Part shown: positions 1 to 5,783 of the stretch, piece by piece | Layout of the letters: each line of letters begins with the position of its first letter | Position numbering within the stretch: the first letter of the stretch is position 1 | Origin: Rhodobacter sp. | GTDB lineage: Bacteria > Pseudomonadota > Alphaproteobacteria > Rhodobacterales > Rhodobacteraceae | NCBI GenBank assembly: GCA_013824055.1 | Contig: PNNE01000153.1 | Location: 1-6,685 of the forward strand | DNA length: 6,685 bases | Direction of reading: 5' to 3' | Made by a program: the position numbers and the translations under genes | Notes under the pieces: model-generated | The model's input: the letters and a program-made list of their open reading frames with translations, nothing else | What the model was told of the DNA's origin: nothing | Databases searched by the model: none

Positions 1-170
1 GCGAACATTCCGTCGGCAAGGTTCCGGTGATCCTGGCCATCGGGATGCAGGAGGTGGCGGCAAGAACTGTTTCAGTGCGGCGCCTGGGCGAGACGCGGAC
101 TGAAACGATTTCCCTGGATCAGGCCGTCGAAACCTTCGGGTTCGAGGCGCTGCCACCGGCGGGAAGCTGA
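1..170 (+). CDS. thrS: Threonyl-tRNA synthetase, C-terminal end (partial)
   Basis: The frame beginning at base 3 is open to the TGA at 168-170 and gives the last 55 residues of a protein that starts before the window. Its core, KVPVILAIGMQEVAARTVSV followed by RRLGETRTETISLDQAV, matches the anticodon-binding domain at the C-terminus of bacterial threonyl-tRNA synthetases (compare KVPYMLVCGDKEVE and VAVRTRRG in the E. coli enzyme). The enzyme charges tRNA-Thr in the cytoplasm; the catalytic and editing domains lie outside this window. A strong terminator follows 24 bases after the stop, so the gene probably ends its transcript here and is not joined to the downstream bufferin operon. The assignment rests on pattern recognition of a short tail. 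Confidence 0.88.
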   Translation, partial: EHSVGKVPVILAIGMQEVAARTVSVRRLGETRTETISLDQAVETFGFEALPPAGS

Positions 171-194
171 TCTAAAGACCTGACTTTGCAGTGA

Positions 195-228
195 AATGCC
201 CCGGTTGACGCCGGGGCATTCTGTTTTC
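195..228 (+). terminator. Rho-independent terminator of thrS
   Basis: A perfect 10-bp stem (AATGCCCCGG at 195-204 with CCGGGGCATT at 211-220) encloses a 6-base loop TTGACG and is followed by CTGTTTTC. It lies 24 bases after the thrS stop codon and on the same strand. Confidence 0.85.
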
Positions 229-275
229 GTCCCTGGTGGCGCGCTTCACGAAACCGTGGGAACCCGCGCCCTCGT

Positions 276-300
276 GTAATCTCATCCCCATTCCCCCGAA
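276..300 (+). promoter_or_regulatory. Candidate ECF-sigma promoter of the bufferin operon
   Basis: GTAATC at 276-281 is followed after 15 bases by CGAA at 297-300. This is close to the GTAACC-N16-CGAA promoter described for Caulobacter SigF (an ECF sigma factor), which controls the bufferin genes in that organism. It would place transcription start near 307 and leave a leader of about 70 bases before bufA. One base of the -35 and one base of spacing differ from the consensus. No sigma or anti-sigma gene is present in the window, so the assignment is an inference from location and motif similarity. Confidence 0.4.
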
Positions 301-377
301 CTGTAACTTGCGCCGCACCGAAAGCGGCCGAAGCCACACGTCGACTGCAAAGTTCAACCAACCGAAGGGATACCTCC

Positions 378-683
378 ATGACCTACCAATCCAAATCGCT
401 TGTCATCGCCGGCGCTCTGGCCACCGCCCTGTCCGGCATCGCCGGGATGGCCCATGCCCAGGAAAACGAAAAGTGCTTCGGCGTCGCGCTGGCCGGTCAG
501 AACGACTGCGCGGCGGGCGAAGGCACCACCTGCGCCGGGACCTCGAAGGTCGACTATCAGGGCAACGCCTGGAAGCTGGTCCCGGCTGGCACCTGCGAGA
601 CGATGGAACTGCCTGCCGGGATGGAAGGGATGGAGCGCAAGGGCTCGCTGACCGCGCTGGAGCGTGACCTGCCGAAGGCCTGA
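378..683 (+). CDS. bufA: BufA1-type bufferin precursor (DUF2282), secreted copper-binding peptide
   Basis: This is a 101-residue preprotein. Residues 1-27 form a Sec-type signal peptide (MTYQSKS, hydrophobic core, then AHA before Q28). The mature part carries four cysteines (C33, C44, C52, C73) in the DUF2282 pattern EKCFGVALAGQNDC, TCAG, W65-K-x-VPAGTC. Bufferins of this family are modified in the cytoplasm by BufB and BufC, which turn cysteines into 5-thiooxazoles, and are then exported to bind copper in the periplasm. The start at 378 is supported by AAGGGA at 365-370. After C73 there is a tail of 28 residues that includes M76, M82 and M85 (CETMELPAGMEGMERKGSL). As I recall the family, the usual His before CAG is a Thr here. 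bufB follows after a terminator-like hairpin. Confidence 0.9.
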   Translation: MTYQSKSLVIAGALATALSGIAGMAHAQENEKCFGVALAGQNDCAAGEGTTCAGTSKVDYQGNAWKLVPAGTCETMELPAGMEGMERKGSLTALERDLPKA

Positions 684-691
684 CACCGCTT

Positions 692-723
692 GCCCCCTGG
701 CCGTTCGGGCCGGGGGGCGTTTT
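692..723 (+). terminator. Intra-operon terminator/attenuator between bufA and bufB
   Basis: An 11-bp stem with one G-U pair (GCCCCCTGGCC at 692-702 with GGCCGGGGGGC at 708-718) has a 5-base loop and is followed by GTTTT (719-723). It starts 8 bases after the bufA stop and ends 16 bases before the bufB ATG. It has the form of an intrinsic terminator, but bufB has no visible promoter of its own. It most likely gives partial termination or stabilises a short bufA mRNA, so that precursor exceeds enzyme. Confidence 0.75.
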
Positions 724-739
724 GCCTTGGGGGACCCGA

Positions 740-1588
740 ATGCTTGACCAGACCCTGAACGGACTGCCCGCAAAGCCGGGCGTGGGCTACAAGCCGCAGC
801 ATTTTGCCGCGATCATGGCCGATCCCGGCCCGGTCGGCTGGCTGGAAGTGCATGCCGAGAACTACATGGGCGCAGGGGGCCGCCCCCTGGCGCAACTGCG
901 GCATCTGGCCGAACGCTTTCCGATTTCGGTGCATGGCGTCGGGTTGTCGATCGGGGGCGAGGGCGCGCTGGACCGCGACCATCTGGACCGGCTGAAGCAG
1001 CTGTGCGACTGGCTGAACCCCGCCAGCTTTTCCGAGCATCTGGCCTGGTCCACCCATGACGGGGCCTTTCTGAACGACCTTCTGCCGCTGCCCTACACGC
1101 CCGCGACGCTGGTCCGGGTCTGCGACCACATCGACCAGGTCCAGGACCGGCTGGGCCGCCGCATGTTGCTGGAGAACCCTTCGACCTACATCGCCTTTGC
1201 CGAGACGGCGATGGAGGAGGTGGCGTTCCTGGGCGAAATCGCGCGCCGCACCGGCTGCGGGCTGCTGCTGGACGTGAACAACGTCCATGTCTCGGGCACC
1301 AATCAGAATTATGACCCTGCGGCCTATCTGGACGCCTTCCCGCTGCATCTGGTGGGCGAGATCCATCTGGGCGGCCATGACGAGGACCAGGACGATCAGG
1401 GCCGCCGCCTGCTGATCGACAGCCACGGGACCGAGGTGCTGGACCCGGTCTGGGCGCTTTATGCCGGGGTGATCCGCAAGGCCGGGCCGTGCCCGACGCT
1501 GATCGAATGGGACAACGACGTGCCCGACTGGCCGGTCCTTGCCGCCGAAGCCGCCCGCGCCGCCCGCCTGCTGGAGCCGGTGGCATGA
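740..1588 (+). CDS. bufB: BufB, multinuclear non-heme iron oxidase (MNIO, DUF692)
   Basis: This 282-residue protein has a TIM-barrel-like DUF692 sequence. Family motifs carrying likely iron ligands are visible: VHGVGLSIG (H65), SEHLAW (H100), LLENPS (E145), LLLDVNNVHV (D178, H183), EIHLGGH (H209, H213), IDSHG (D227, H229) and IEWDND (E256). The N-terminal GVGYKPQHF and WLEVHAENYMG are also typical. Enzymes of this family use iron and oxygen to remodel peptide cysteines; in bufferin systems BufB converts BufA cysteines to 5-thiooxazoles together with BufC. I chose the ATG at 740, preceded by GGGGGA at 729-734, rather than the in-frame TTG at 722, because the TTG lies in the T-run of the hairpin. 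The stop overlaps the bufC start (ATGA). All expected ligand positions seem present, so the enzyme should be active. Confidence 0.93.
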   Translation: MLDQTLNGLPAKPGVGYKPQHFAAIMADPGPVGWLEVHAENYMGAGGRPLAQLRHLAERFPISVHGVGLSIGGEGALDRDHLDRLKQLCDWLNPASFSEHLAWSTHDGAFLNDLLPLPYTPATLVRVCDHIDQVQDRLGRRMLLENPSTYIAFAETAMEEVAFLGEIARRTGCGLLLDVNNVHVSGTNQNYDPAAYLDAFPLHLVGEIHLGGHDEDQDDQGRRLLIDSHGTEVLDPVWALYAGVIRKAGPCPTLIEWDNDVPDWPVLAAEAARAARLLEPVA

Positions 1589-2319
1589 ACCAGACACTGT
1601 TTGCCCAGGCGCTGCTGAACCCCGATGCGCCTCTGCCGCCCGGACTGGTCGACCCCGAGGGTCGTCCGGCGCCCAAGCGCTTTTCGGTCTATCGCAACAC
1701 TGTCGCGTCCTCGCTGACCCGGGTGCTTGAGGCCGGGTTTCCGACTGTCCGCGCGCTGGTCGGCGACCAGTTCTTTGCGGCGATGGCGCTGATCTTCCTG
1801 CGGTCGCATCCCCCGCGGTCGCGGATGCTGATGCTCTATGGTCAGGAGTTTCCGGCCTTTCTTGCCGGATTCCCGCCGGTCGCGCATCTGGGCTACCTGG
1901 CCGACGTGGCCCGGCTGGAGCTTGCGCTGCGCGAAAGCTACCACGCCGCCGACAGCGCGCCATTGCCCGAAGCCGAGTTCCAGCGCCTGCTGGGCGCCGA
2001 CATCGCGGGCCTGCGGTTGATCCTGGCCCCGGCGCTGCGGCTTGTGCGGTCGGCCTGGCCGGTGGTGTCAATCTGGGAGGCGCACCAGCCCGGAGGGGTG
2101 CCGCACCTCCGGGCCGCGGCCGAGGCCGCACTGATCCTGCGGCCCGAGTTCGATCCGCATCCGCATCGGCTTCCCGCCGGCGGGGCAGAGTTCATCAGCG
2201 GGCTTCTGGCCGGGCAGACCCTGGGCGAGAGCCTTGAGCTTGCGGGGGCGCCGACCGACCTCGCGGCTGTCCTGGGGCTGCTGATCTCGGGCCGCGCCAT
2301 CATCGGAGTATCGGAATGA
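1585..2319 (+). CDS. bufC: BufC, DUF2063 partner protein of the MNIO enzyme
   Basis: This 244-residue protein carries typical DUF2063 motifs in order: RFSVYRNTV (32-40), GFPTVRALVGDQFF (51-64), FLRSHPPRSRMLMLYGQEFP (71-90), YLADVARLE (104-112) with ESYHA (117-121), and SIWEAHQ (162-168). It has no signal peptide and should act in the cytoplasm. DUF2063 proteins are the usual partners of DUF692 oxidases and are thought to recognise the precursor peptide and present it to the enzyme. The ATG at 1585 overlaps the bufB stop by four bases (ATGA), which indicates translational coupling and fixes the start. The in-frame extension back to 1489 lies inside bufB and is not used. Its own stop overlaps the start of bufD in the same way. 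Confidence 0.9.
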   Translation: MNQTLFAQALLNPDAPLPPGLVDPEGRPAPKRFSVYRNTVASSLTRVLEAGFPTVRALVGDQFFAAMALIFLRSHPPRSRMLMLYGQEFPAFLAGFPPVAHLGYLADVARLELALRESYHAADSAPLPEAEFQRLLGADIAGLRLILAPALRLVRSAWPVVSIWEAHQPGGVPHLRAAAEAALILRPEFDPHPHRLPAGGAEFISGLLAGQTLGESLELAGAPTDLAAVLGLLISGRAIIGVSE

Positions 2320-2843
2320 CCCTGCATCGCGATCTTGCCGCTGCCCTGGACCGCCAGGCCGACTGGCTGCTGCCCAGCCTTGCCCGCCTGGTCTTTGCGG
2401 GAGTGCTCTTCGGTTATTTCTGGGCCTCGGCCCTGACCAAGTTCGATGGCCCCGTTTCGCCGTCGGTGGGGGCCTATGCCCAGATCTTCCCCAGGGCCTT
2501 CGAGGCGGCGGGCTTTGATCCCTCGGGCCTGGCCGTCTGGCACGTGCTGGTCGTGCTGGCCGGGGGCTATGCCGAGTTCATCCTGCCGGTGCTGATCGTG
2601 CTTGGGCTTCTGACGCGGCTGGCGGCGCTTGGCATGATGGGCTTCGTCCTGGTGCAAAGCCTGACCGACATCATGGGTCACGGCGCCCTGGCCGGAGCCT
2701 GGTTCGATCGCGCCTCGGACGCGCTGATCCTGGACCAGCGGGCGCTGTGGCTGCTGCTGCTTGCCGTTTTGCTGTGCAAAGGGGCGGGGCCTTTATCGGC
2801 AGATCGCTACCTTGGGGTTGAGCCTGCTCGCCTTGCAGCTTGA
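2316..2843 (+). CDS. bufD: BufD, DoxX-family inner-membrane protein
   Basis: This 175-residue protein has four predicted membrane segments at roughly residues 18-42, 74-98, 101-120 and 138-155. The first contains the DoxX-like stretch ARLVFAGVLFGYFWASALTK, followed by a polar loop (43-70), then GGYAEFILPVLIVLGLLTRL with the conserved acidic residue of DoxX proteins. DoxX-type proteins commonly end bufferin operons (bufD). Their exact job there is unknown; a role in the membrane linked to redox chemistry, or to export of the modified peptide, is possible. The start overlaps the bufC stop (ATGA), so it is the last gene of the unit. No clear terminator is seen in the 135 bases that follow. Confidence 0.85.
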   Translation: MTLHRDLAAALDRQADWLLPSLARLVFAGVLFGYFWASALTKFDGPVSPSVGAYAQIFPRAFEAAGFDPSGLAVWHVLVVLAGGYAEFILPVLIVLGLLTRLAALGMMGFVLVQSLTDIMGHGALAGAWFDRASDALILDQRALWLLLLAVLLCKGAGPLSADRYLGVEPARLAA

Positions 2844-2934
2844 TTTTCGGCGAATCCTTGGCATCATCGCGGCAGTGACGACAGATTTCCTGCCCGGCTC
2901 TCGGAACGAAGCCTTGGAAGACCTGGTGGCACGG

Positions 2935-2956
2935 CCCGCGGCAATGGCGCCGCGGG
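2935..2956 (+). promoter_or_regulatory. Hairpin in the leader of the cold-shock gene
   Basis: A perfect 8-bp GC-only stem (CCCGCGGC at 2935-2942 with GCCGCGGG at 2949-2956) encloses a 6-base loop and ends 22 bases before the csp ATG. No T-run follows, so it is not a good terminator for bufD. It may be a structured 5' UTR element of the cold-shock mRNA, but no specific mechanism can be seen. Confidence 0.35.
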
Positions 2957-2978
2957 GGGTTCTGAGAGGAGAAGCGGA

Positions 2979-3185
2979 ATGCCGACCGGCACCGTGAAGT
3001 GGTTCAATTCGACCAAGGGCTACGGGTTCATCGCCCCCGACGACGGCGGTAAGGACGTGTTCGTCCACATCTCGGCGGTGGAGCGTGCCGGGTTGAAAGG
3101 CCTCAGCGACAACCAGAAGATCGGCTACGAACTGCAGTCGGGCCGCGACGGCAAGCAGTCTGCCGGCGACCTGCGTCTGCTCTAA
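2979..3185 (+). CDS. Cold-shock domain protein (CspA family)
   Basis: This is a 68-residue single cold-shock domain of normal family length. It opens with GTVKWFNSTKGYGFI, containing the RNP1-type motif KGYGFI (13-18), and continues with RNP2 DVFVHIS (26-32) and the later strands IGYEL and DLRLL. Such proteins bind single-stranded RNA or DNA and act as RNA chaperones in the cytoplasm; family members are not always cold-induced. The ATG at 2979 has a strong ribosome binding site (GAGAGGAG, 2964-2971). The stop codon lies 4 bases from the stop of the convergent ArsC-like gene, so the two transcripts probably overlap at their 3' ends. Confidence 0.95.
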   Translation: MPTGTVKWFNSTKGYGFIAPDDGGKDVFVHISAVERAGLKGLSDNQKIGYELQSGRDGKQSAGDLRLL

Positions 3186-3189
3186 CTGG

Positions 3190-3522
3190 TCAGCGCGGCC
3201 CAAGAATCCTTTCGGCGGTCGCGCTGTCCCAGCCCAGAAACCAGCGATCCCCGTCCTGGATGACCGGCCGTTTCATGACGGTCGGCTGCGCCATGATCTG
3301 CGCCTCGGGGTCGGACGCCTTCAGGAAATCGTTGAAGCTGCGGTAGGTGGTGGACTGCTTGTTCACCGCCAGGTCGCCGAACTCCTGCACGATGCGGTCA
3401 ACCTCGGCCTGGGTCAGCGGATTGGCCCGGATGTCGCGGAAGCGGACGTCCTTGCCAGCCTGTTCCAGGGTCTTGAGAGCCTTCTTGCAGGTGTCGCAGG
3501 TCGAGATGCCGTAAAGGATCAT
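3190..3522 (-). CDS. ArsC/Spx-family thioredoxin-fold reductase-like protein
   Basis: This 110-residue protein begins ILYGISTCDTCKKA, with the family's redox motif C9-x-x-C12 at the start of a thioredoxin-like fold. It continues with FRDIRANPLT and ends with the MKRPVI motif (residues 83-88), which carries the conserved Arg, and a terminal domain typical of the ArsC/Spx/YffB group. Length and motifs fit the YffB-like glutathione-dependent or uncharacterised branch. No arsenic genes (arsR, arsB) are nearby, so arsenate reduction should not be assumed. The ATG at 3520-3522 is preceded on the minus strand by GGAAGGA. It is convergent with the cold-shock gene, with stop codons 4 bases apart. Confidence 0.88.
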   Translation of the reverse strand: MILYGISTCDTCKKALKTLEQAGKDVRFRDIRANPLTQAEVDRIVQEFGDLAVNKQSTTYRSFNDFLKASDPEAQIMAQPTVMKRPVIQDGDRWFLGWDSATAERILGPR

Positions 3523-3607
3523 GGGGTTCCTTCCGTCCTGAAGGGACGTTTCAGGTCAAGGGCTTGGGCGCATGCCTAGCATGGTCCGCCGGGGGCCGCA
3601 AAGGCCC

Positions 3608-4000
3608 TTAGCCGTGAATGGCCCTGGTGATCGCCACCCCCGCCCAGGCCGAAACCGCCGTCAGGACACCGCCCCAAAGCGTGTCGGTCGCCACCATCGT
3701 CCAATGCCAGTCCTTCATGATGCTCCACGAGGTGAACTCGTAGGTGCCATAGGCCATCAGGCCGATGATCAGCGCCGGGACCAGGATCGGCGCGTCGGTC
3801 TTCAGGGCTGGCAGCGAGACGAGGTAGACAAGGCCCGCGACGTAGGCCAGGTAGAACAGCGCCGCCGGGGCGATGCGGATCGGCGCGGCCATCAGCGGAC
3901 CGATGTGGCGGGTGAAGAGCGGCTTCATCACCAGGGTCAGCATGATCGCATCGAGGATCAGGAAGACGGCGGCTGTCGCGGCGAAGAGGGTAAGGGTCAT
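3608..4000 (-). CDS. DUF2177 family membrane protein
   Basis: This is a 130-residue protein with four predicted membrane helices, near residues 3-25, 44-64, 71-91 and 105-126. The segments LDAIML, YEFTSWSIMKDWHW and DTLWGGVLTA agree with the DUF2177 family, whose function is unknown. The start at 3998-4000 is chosen over an upstream in-frame ATG (4066) because AAGGAG sits 7-12 bases before it on the minus strand and because the protein then starts directly with its first membrane helix. The gene is divergent from the peptidoglycan-binding gene; the two starts are 134 bases apart and may share a promoter region. A short stem (GGGCC/GGCCC at 3593-3607) follows the stop but has no T-run. Confidence 0.85.
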   Translation of the reverse strand: MTLTLFAATAAVFLILDAIMLTLVMKPLFTRHIGPLMAAPIRIAPAALFYLAYVAGLVYLVSLPALKTDAPILVPALIIGLMAYGTYEFTSWSIMKDWHWTMVATDTLWGGVLTAVSAWAGVAITRAIHG

Positions 4001-4134
4001 TGGCGGCTCCTTCGGCGGAAAAGGTAGCATGGCCGCGGGGCCTGACCAGCACCGGCTTGCAACCATCCTTGAAACTGCGCGTTATCCCTGCAAAAGCGGC
4101 CCCCGCGCCGCGCTTTGTTGGAAAGGATGCCCCG

Positions 4135-5130
4135 ATGCGGACGTTCACGTTGCCGCTTGCCCTGGCCGCCGGTCTTGGCCTGACCGCCCCCGCGCCTGCG
4201 CAGAACCTGGAGGACGTGATTGGCGGAATCGCCCAGTCGCTGATCCAGCAGGAACTGGACCGCAACGCCTACCTGGCGGCGCAAGAGGCGAACACGGCCG
4301 CCGCCTATCGCGATTATCTGGCAAGGTTCCCCAAGGGTGCCTACCGGGTGAACGCCGAGCGGGCGCTGGAGCGGCTGGGCGCCTCGGCCGAGACCTCGTC
4401 GGCTGCTCAGGCCGAGGCGCGGCTGGGGATCAGCTTTGCCCAGAAGGTCGCGGTCCAGCGCGAGCTGACGCGGCAGGGCTACCGGACCGGCGGCACCGAC
4501 GGGGTCTGGGGCCGGAACACCCGGACGGCCATCGCGACCTGGCAGCGCGACCGGGGCGACAAGGTCACGGGCTACGTCACCGAGGCGCAGCTGCGGGTGC
4601 TTCTGCGCGGGGCGGTGGTGACCCCACCGGATGCGGATGACGATGCTGTCGGCAGCAGCCCGGTGGCGGTCGAGGCGGCGCTGAAGCTGACGCGGTCTCA
4701 GCGGGTCGAAATCCAGCGGCAACTGTCGGCGCTGGGGTTCGATACCGGCGTCGCGGATGGGCTGTGGGGGGCCAAGACCCGCACGGCGATCAAGTCGTGG
4801 CAGCGGGCGAACCGGCAGACCCAGACCGGGTATGTGACGGCGGCGCAGGTCAAGCTGATCCGGCAGCAGGCGGGGTCGGCGGCGCCCGCTCCGGGGACAG
4901 GCAACGAGGCGGCGCTGGAGGAAAGCCTGCTGGAGCTGACCCGGACGGAACGGATCGACCTGCAGCGGCGGCTGACGCGCCTCGGCTACGAGACGCTGCG
5001 GACCGACGGGACCTTCGGGCCGGGCACCCGCCGGGCCATCGCCGAGTGGCAGGCGGACGGCGGGGAGCCGGCGACGGGGTACTTGACGGCCGACCAGGTG
5101 CGGTTGATCCGGGTCGAGACGGGCGGCTGA
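4135..5130 (+). CDS. Secreted protein with three peptidoglycan-binding (PGB_1) repeats
   Basis: This 331-residue protein has a signal peptide (MRTFTLPLALAAGLGLTAPAPA, cleavage before Q23). A helical stretch contains AYRDYLARFPKGAYRVNAERAL (57-78 region), a motif often seen in envelope proteins of this group. Three PG_binding_1 repeats follow at about 103-158, 187-244 and 271-327, each built on GY/GF.TG..DG.WG..TR.AI..WQ......TGY.T. They are joined by Ala/Pro/Asp-rich linkers. No catalytic domain (amidase, transglycosylase, L,D-transpeptidase) is visible, so it probably acts as a periplasmic cell-wall-binding or scaffold protein. The ATG at 4135 is chosen because GGAAAGGA precedes it and the signal peptide starts there; the longer in-frame ORF from 4000 has no such features. 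Confidence 0.85.
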   Translation: MRTFTLPLALAAGLGLTAPAPAQNLEDVIGGIAQSLIQQELDRNAYLAAQEANTAAAYRDYLARFPKGAYRVNAERALERLGASAETSSAAQAEARLGISFAQKVAVQRELTRQGYRTGGTDGVWGRNTRTAIATWQRDRGDKVTGYVTEAQLRVLLRGAVVTPPDADDDAVGSSPVAVEAALKLTRSQRVEIQRQLSALGFDTGVADGLWGAKTRTAIKSWQRANRQTQTGYVTAAQVKLIRQQAGSAAPAPGTGNEAALEESLLELTRTERIDLQRRLTRLGYETLRTDGTFGPGTRRAIAEWQADGGEPATGYLTADQVRLIRVETGG

Positions 5131-5220
5131 CGGGGGCCGAAAGGGGCCCTGTCCACGGTTGACATGTTTGGATTGTCGTTCGGATCCAAGGGGTTGGACG
5201 TGGGCGTTGGGGATTTGGTC

Positions 5221-5257
5221 AGAGGGTGGTCAACGGTGTGTCAGCCACCCTTTGCCT
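5221..5257 (+). terminator. Weak terminator-like hairpin downstream of the PGB gene
   Basis: AGGGTGG at 5223-5229 pairs with CCACCCT at 5245-5251; the stem can extend by two pairs (one G-U) and has a loop of 15 bases, followed by TTTGCCTT. It lies about 90 bases after the stop at 5130. Stem and T-run are both mediocre. A shorter GGGCC/GGCCC hairpin at 5134-5149 lies closer to the stop but has no T-run. Confidence 0.35.
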
Positions 5258-5348
5258 TGTCGCCCAGCCGGTCGGCCAGGTTGGAAACTTCGGCAGGGGG
5301 GACCCGCGCAGTCTTGCGCGGGGCCAGGTCAGAAAGTGCCACGTGCAC
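5241..5348 (-). other. Short open frame of uncertain status (possible gene remnant)
   Basis: A minus-strand frame from a GTG at 5346-5348 to a TGA at 5241-5243 would give 35 residues with protein-like composition (for example DLAPRKTARVPP and VSNLADRLGDKAKGG). It is in the same frame as the lipoprotein gene and begins 18 bases beyond that gene's stop. No ribosome binding site is seen, I recognise no family, and the 8-bp hairpin 5303-5322 lies inside it. It could be the tail of a lost gene, a former extension of the lipoprotein, or chance. Confidence 0.2.
5303..5322. other. Perfect 8-bp hairpin downstream of the lipoprotein gene
   Basis: CCCGCGCA (5303-5310) and TGCGCGGG (5315-5322) form a perfect stem with a 4-base loop GTCT. 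It is about 45 bases beyond the lipoprotein stop on the minus strand and might end or protect that mRNA, but no T-run follows on either strand. Confidence 0.4.
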
Positions 5349-5366
5349 GCACGCAGCCGACGTCCG

Positions 5367-5783
5367 TCACGACGTGCCGAAGCTTGCCAGCGTCCCACCC
5401 ATCACGAGGTGATTGAGCAGATCGCGGCGCGCGTTGATCCCGCGGGCGTTCAGGGCGGAAACCTCTTCCTGCGTCAGGTCCCGGCGCTTGAAGCCTTCCT
5501 TCGCAAGACATTTGTCCACCGCATTCGCTTCGCCCTGGGCGCGGATCGGGTCTTCGTTGCTGGCAACGACAATCGGGCCGATGATGACGCCGGCCAGCAG
5601 GATCGAGCCCACATAATTGCCGACGAGGGCGTTCTTGCCACCCTGCGGGGCGTAAGGCGCACAAGCCCGAATCGCGGCATTGGCCTGTTCGATGGTCTTG
5701 CCACTTTGCATGGGAACGGAGGGGCCGGGATAACTGCCGCAACCTGCGAGGGCCAGCACAAGCAACAAGGGTAGTTTGGACAT
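5367..5783 (-). CDS. Small predicted outer-membrane or periplasmic lipoprotein
   Basis: This 138-residue protein starts MSKLPLLLVLALAGCGS, a lipoprotein signal with lipobox LAGC (C15 would be lipidated after cleavage). G16-S17 after the cysteine gives no obvious inner-membrane retention signal. A Gly-rich hydrophobic stretch occupies about residues 52-75 (NALVGNYVGSILLAGVIIGP), resembling glycine-zipper segments. Two further cysteines (C41 and C92) could form a disulfide. The segment VDKCLAKEGFKRRDLTQEEV (89-108) follows a pattern common in small proteobacterial lipoproteins (DxCLxxxGFxxxxLTxEE). The start at 5781-5783 has GGGAG upstream on the minus strand. The specific function is unknown, and it stands alone between the PGB gene and the RAYT locus. 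Confidence 0.75.
   Translation of the reverse strand: MSKLPLLLVLALAGCGSYPGPSVPMQSGKTIEQANAAIRACAPYAPQGGKNALVGNYVGSILLAGVIIGPIVVASNEDPIRAQGEANAVDKCLAKEGFKRRDLTQEEVSALNARGINARRDLLNHLVMGGTLASFGTS

Noticed and set aside
259..276. GGAAC followed by CGTG as an EcfG-type promoter
   Set aside because: Only 9 bases separate the two parts, far fewer than the 16-19 such promoters need.
303..332. A second GTAACT motif followed by CGAA sequences
   Set aside because: The gaps to CGAA are 11 and 20 bases, outside the 15-16 base spacing, so the upstream GTAATC/CGAA pair fits better.
722..739. An upstream TTG start for bufB
   Set aside because: It lies in the T-run of the hairpin; the ATG at 740 has its own ribosome binding site and matches the family N-terminus.
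557..2131. A 524-residue minus-strand open frame across bufA-bufC
   Set aside because: It is antisense to clearly recognisable genes, rich in Arg, Pro, Gly and Ala, and has no family motifs; long antisense frames are expected at this G+C.
3190..3522. An arsenic resistance locus
   Set aside because: Only an ArsC/Spx-like fold protein is present, without arsR or a transporter; the MKRPVI and CDTC motifs fit the broader family equally well.
5164..5412. An 82-residue plus-strand frame in the gap after the PGB gene
   Set aside because: There is no ribosome binding site or recognisable motif, and it overlaps the 3' end of the lipoprotein gene.
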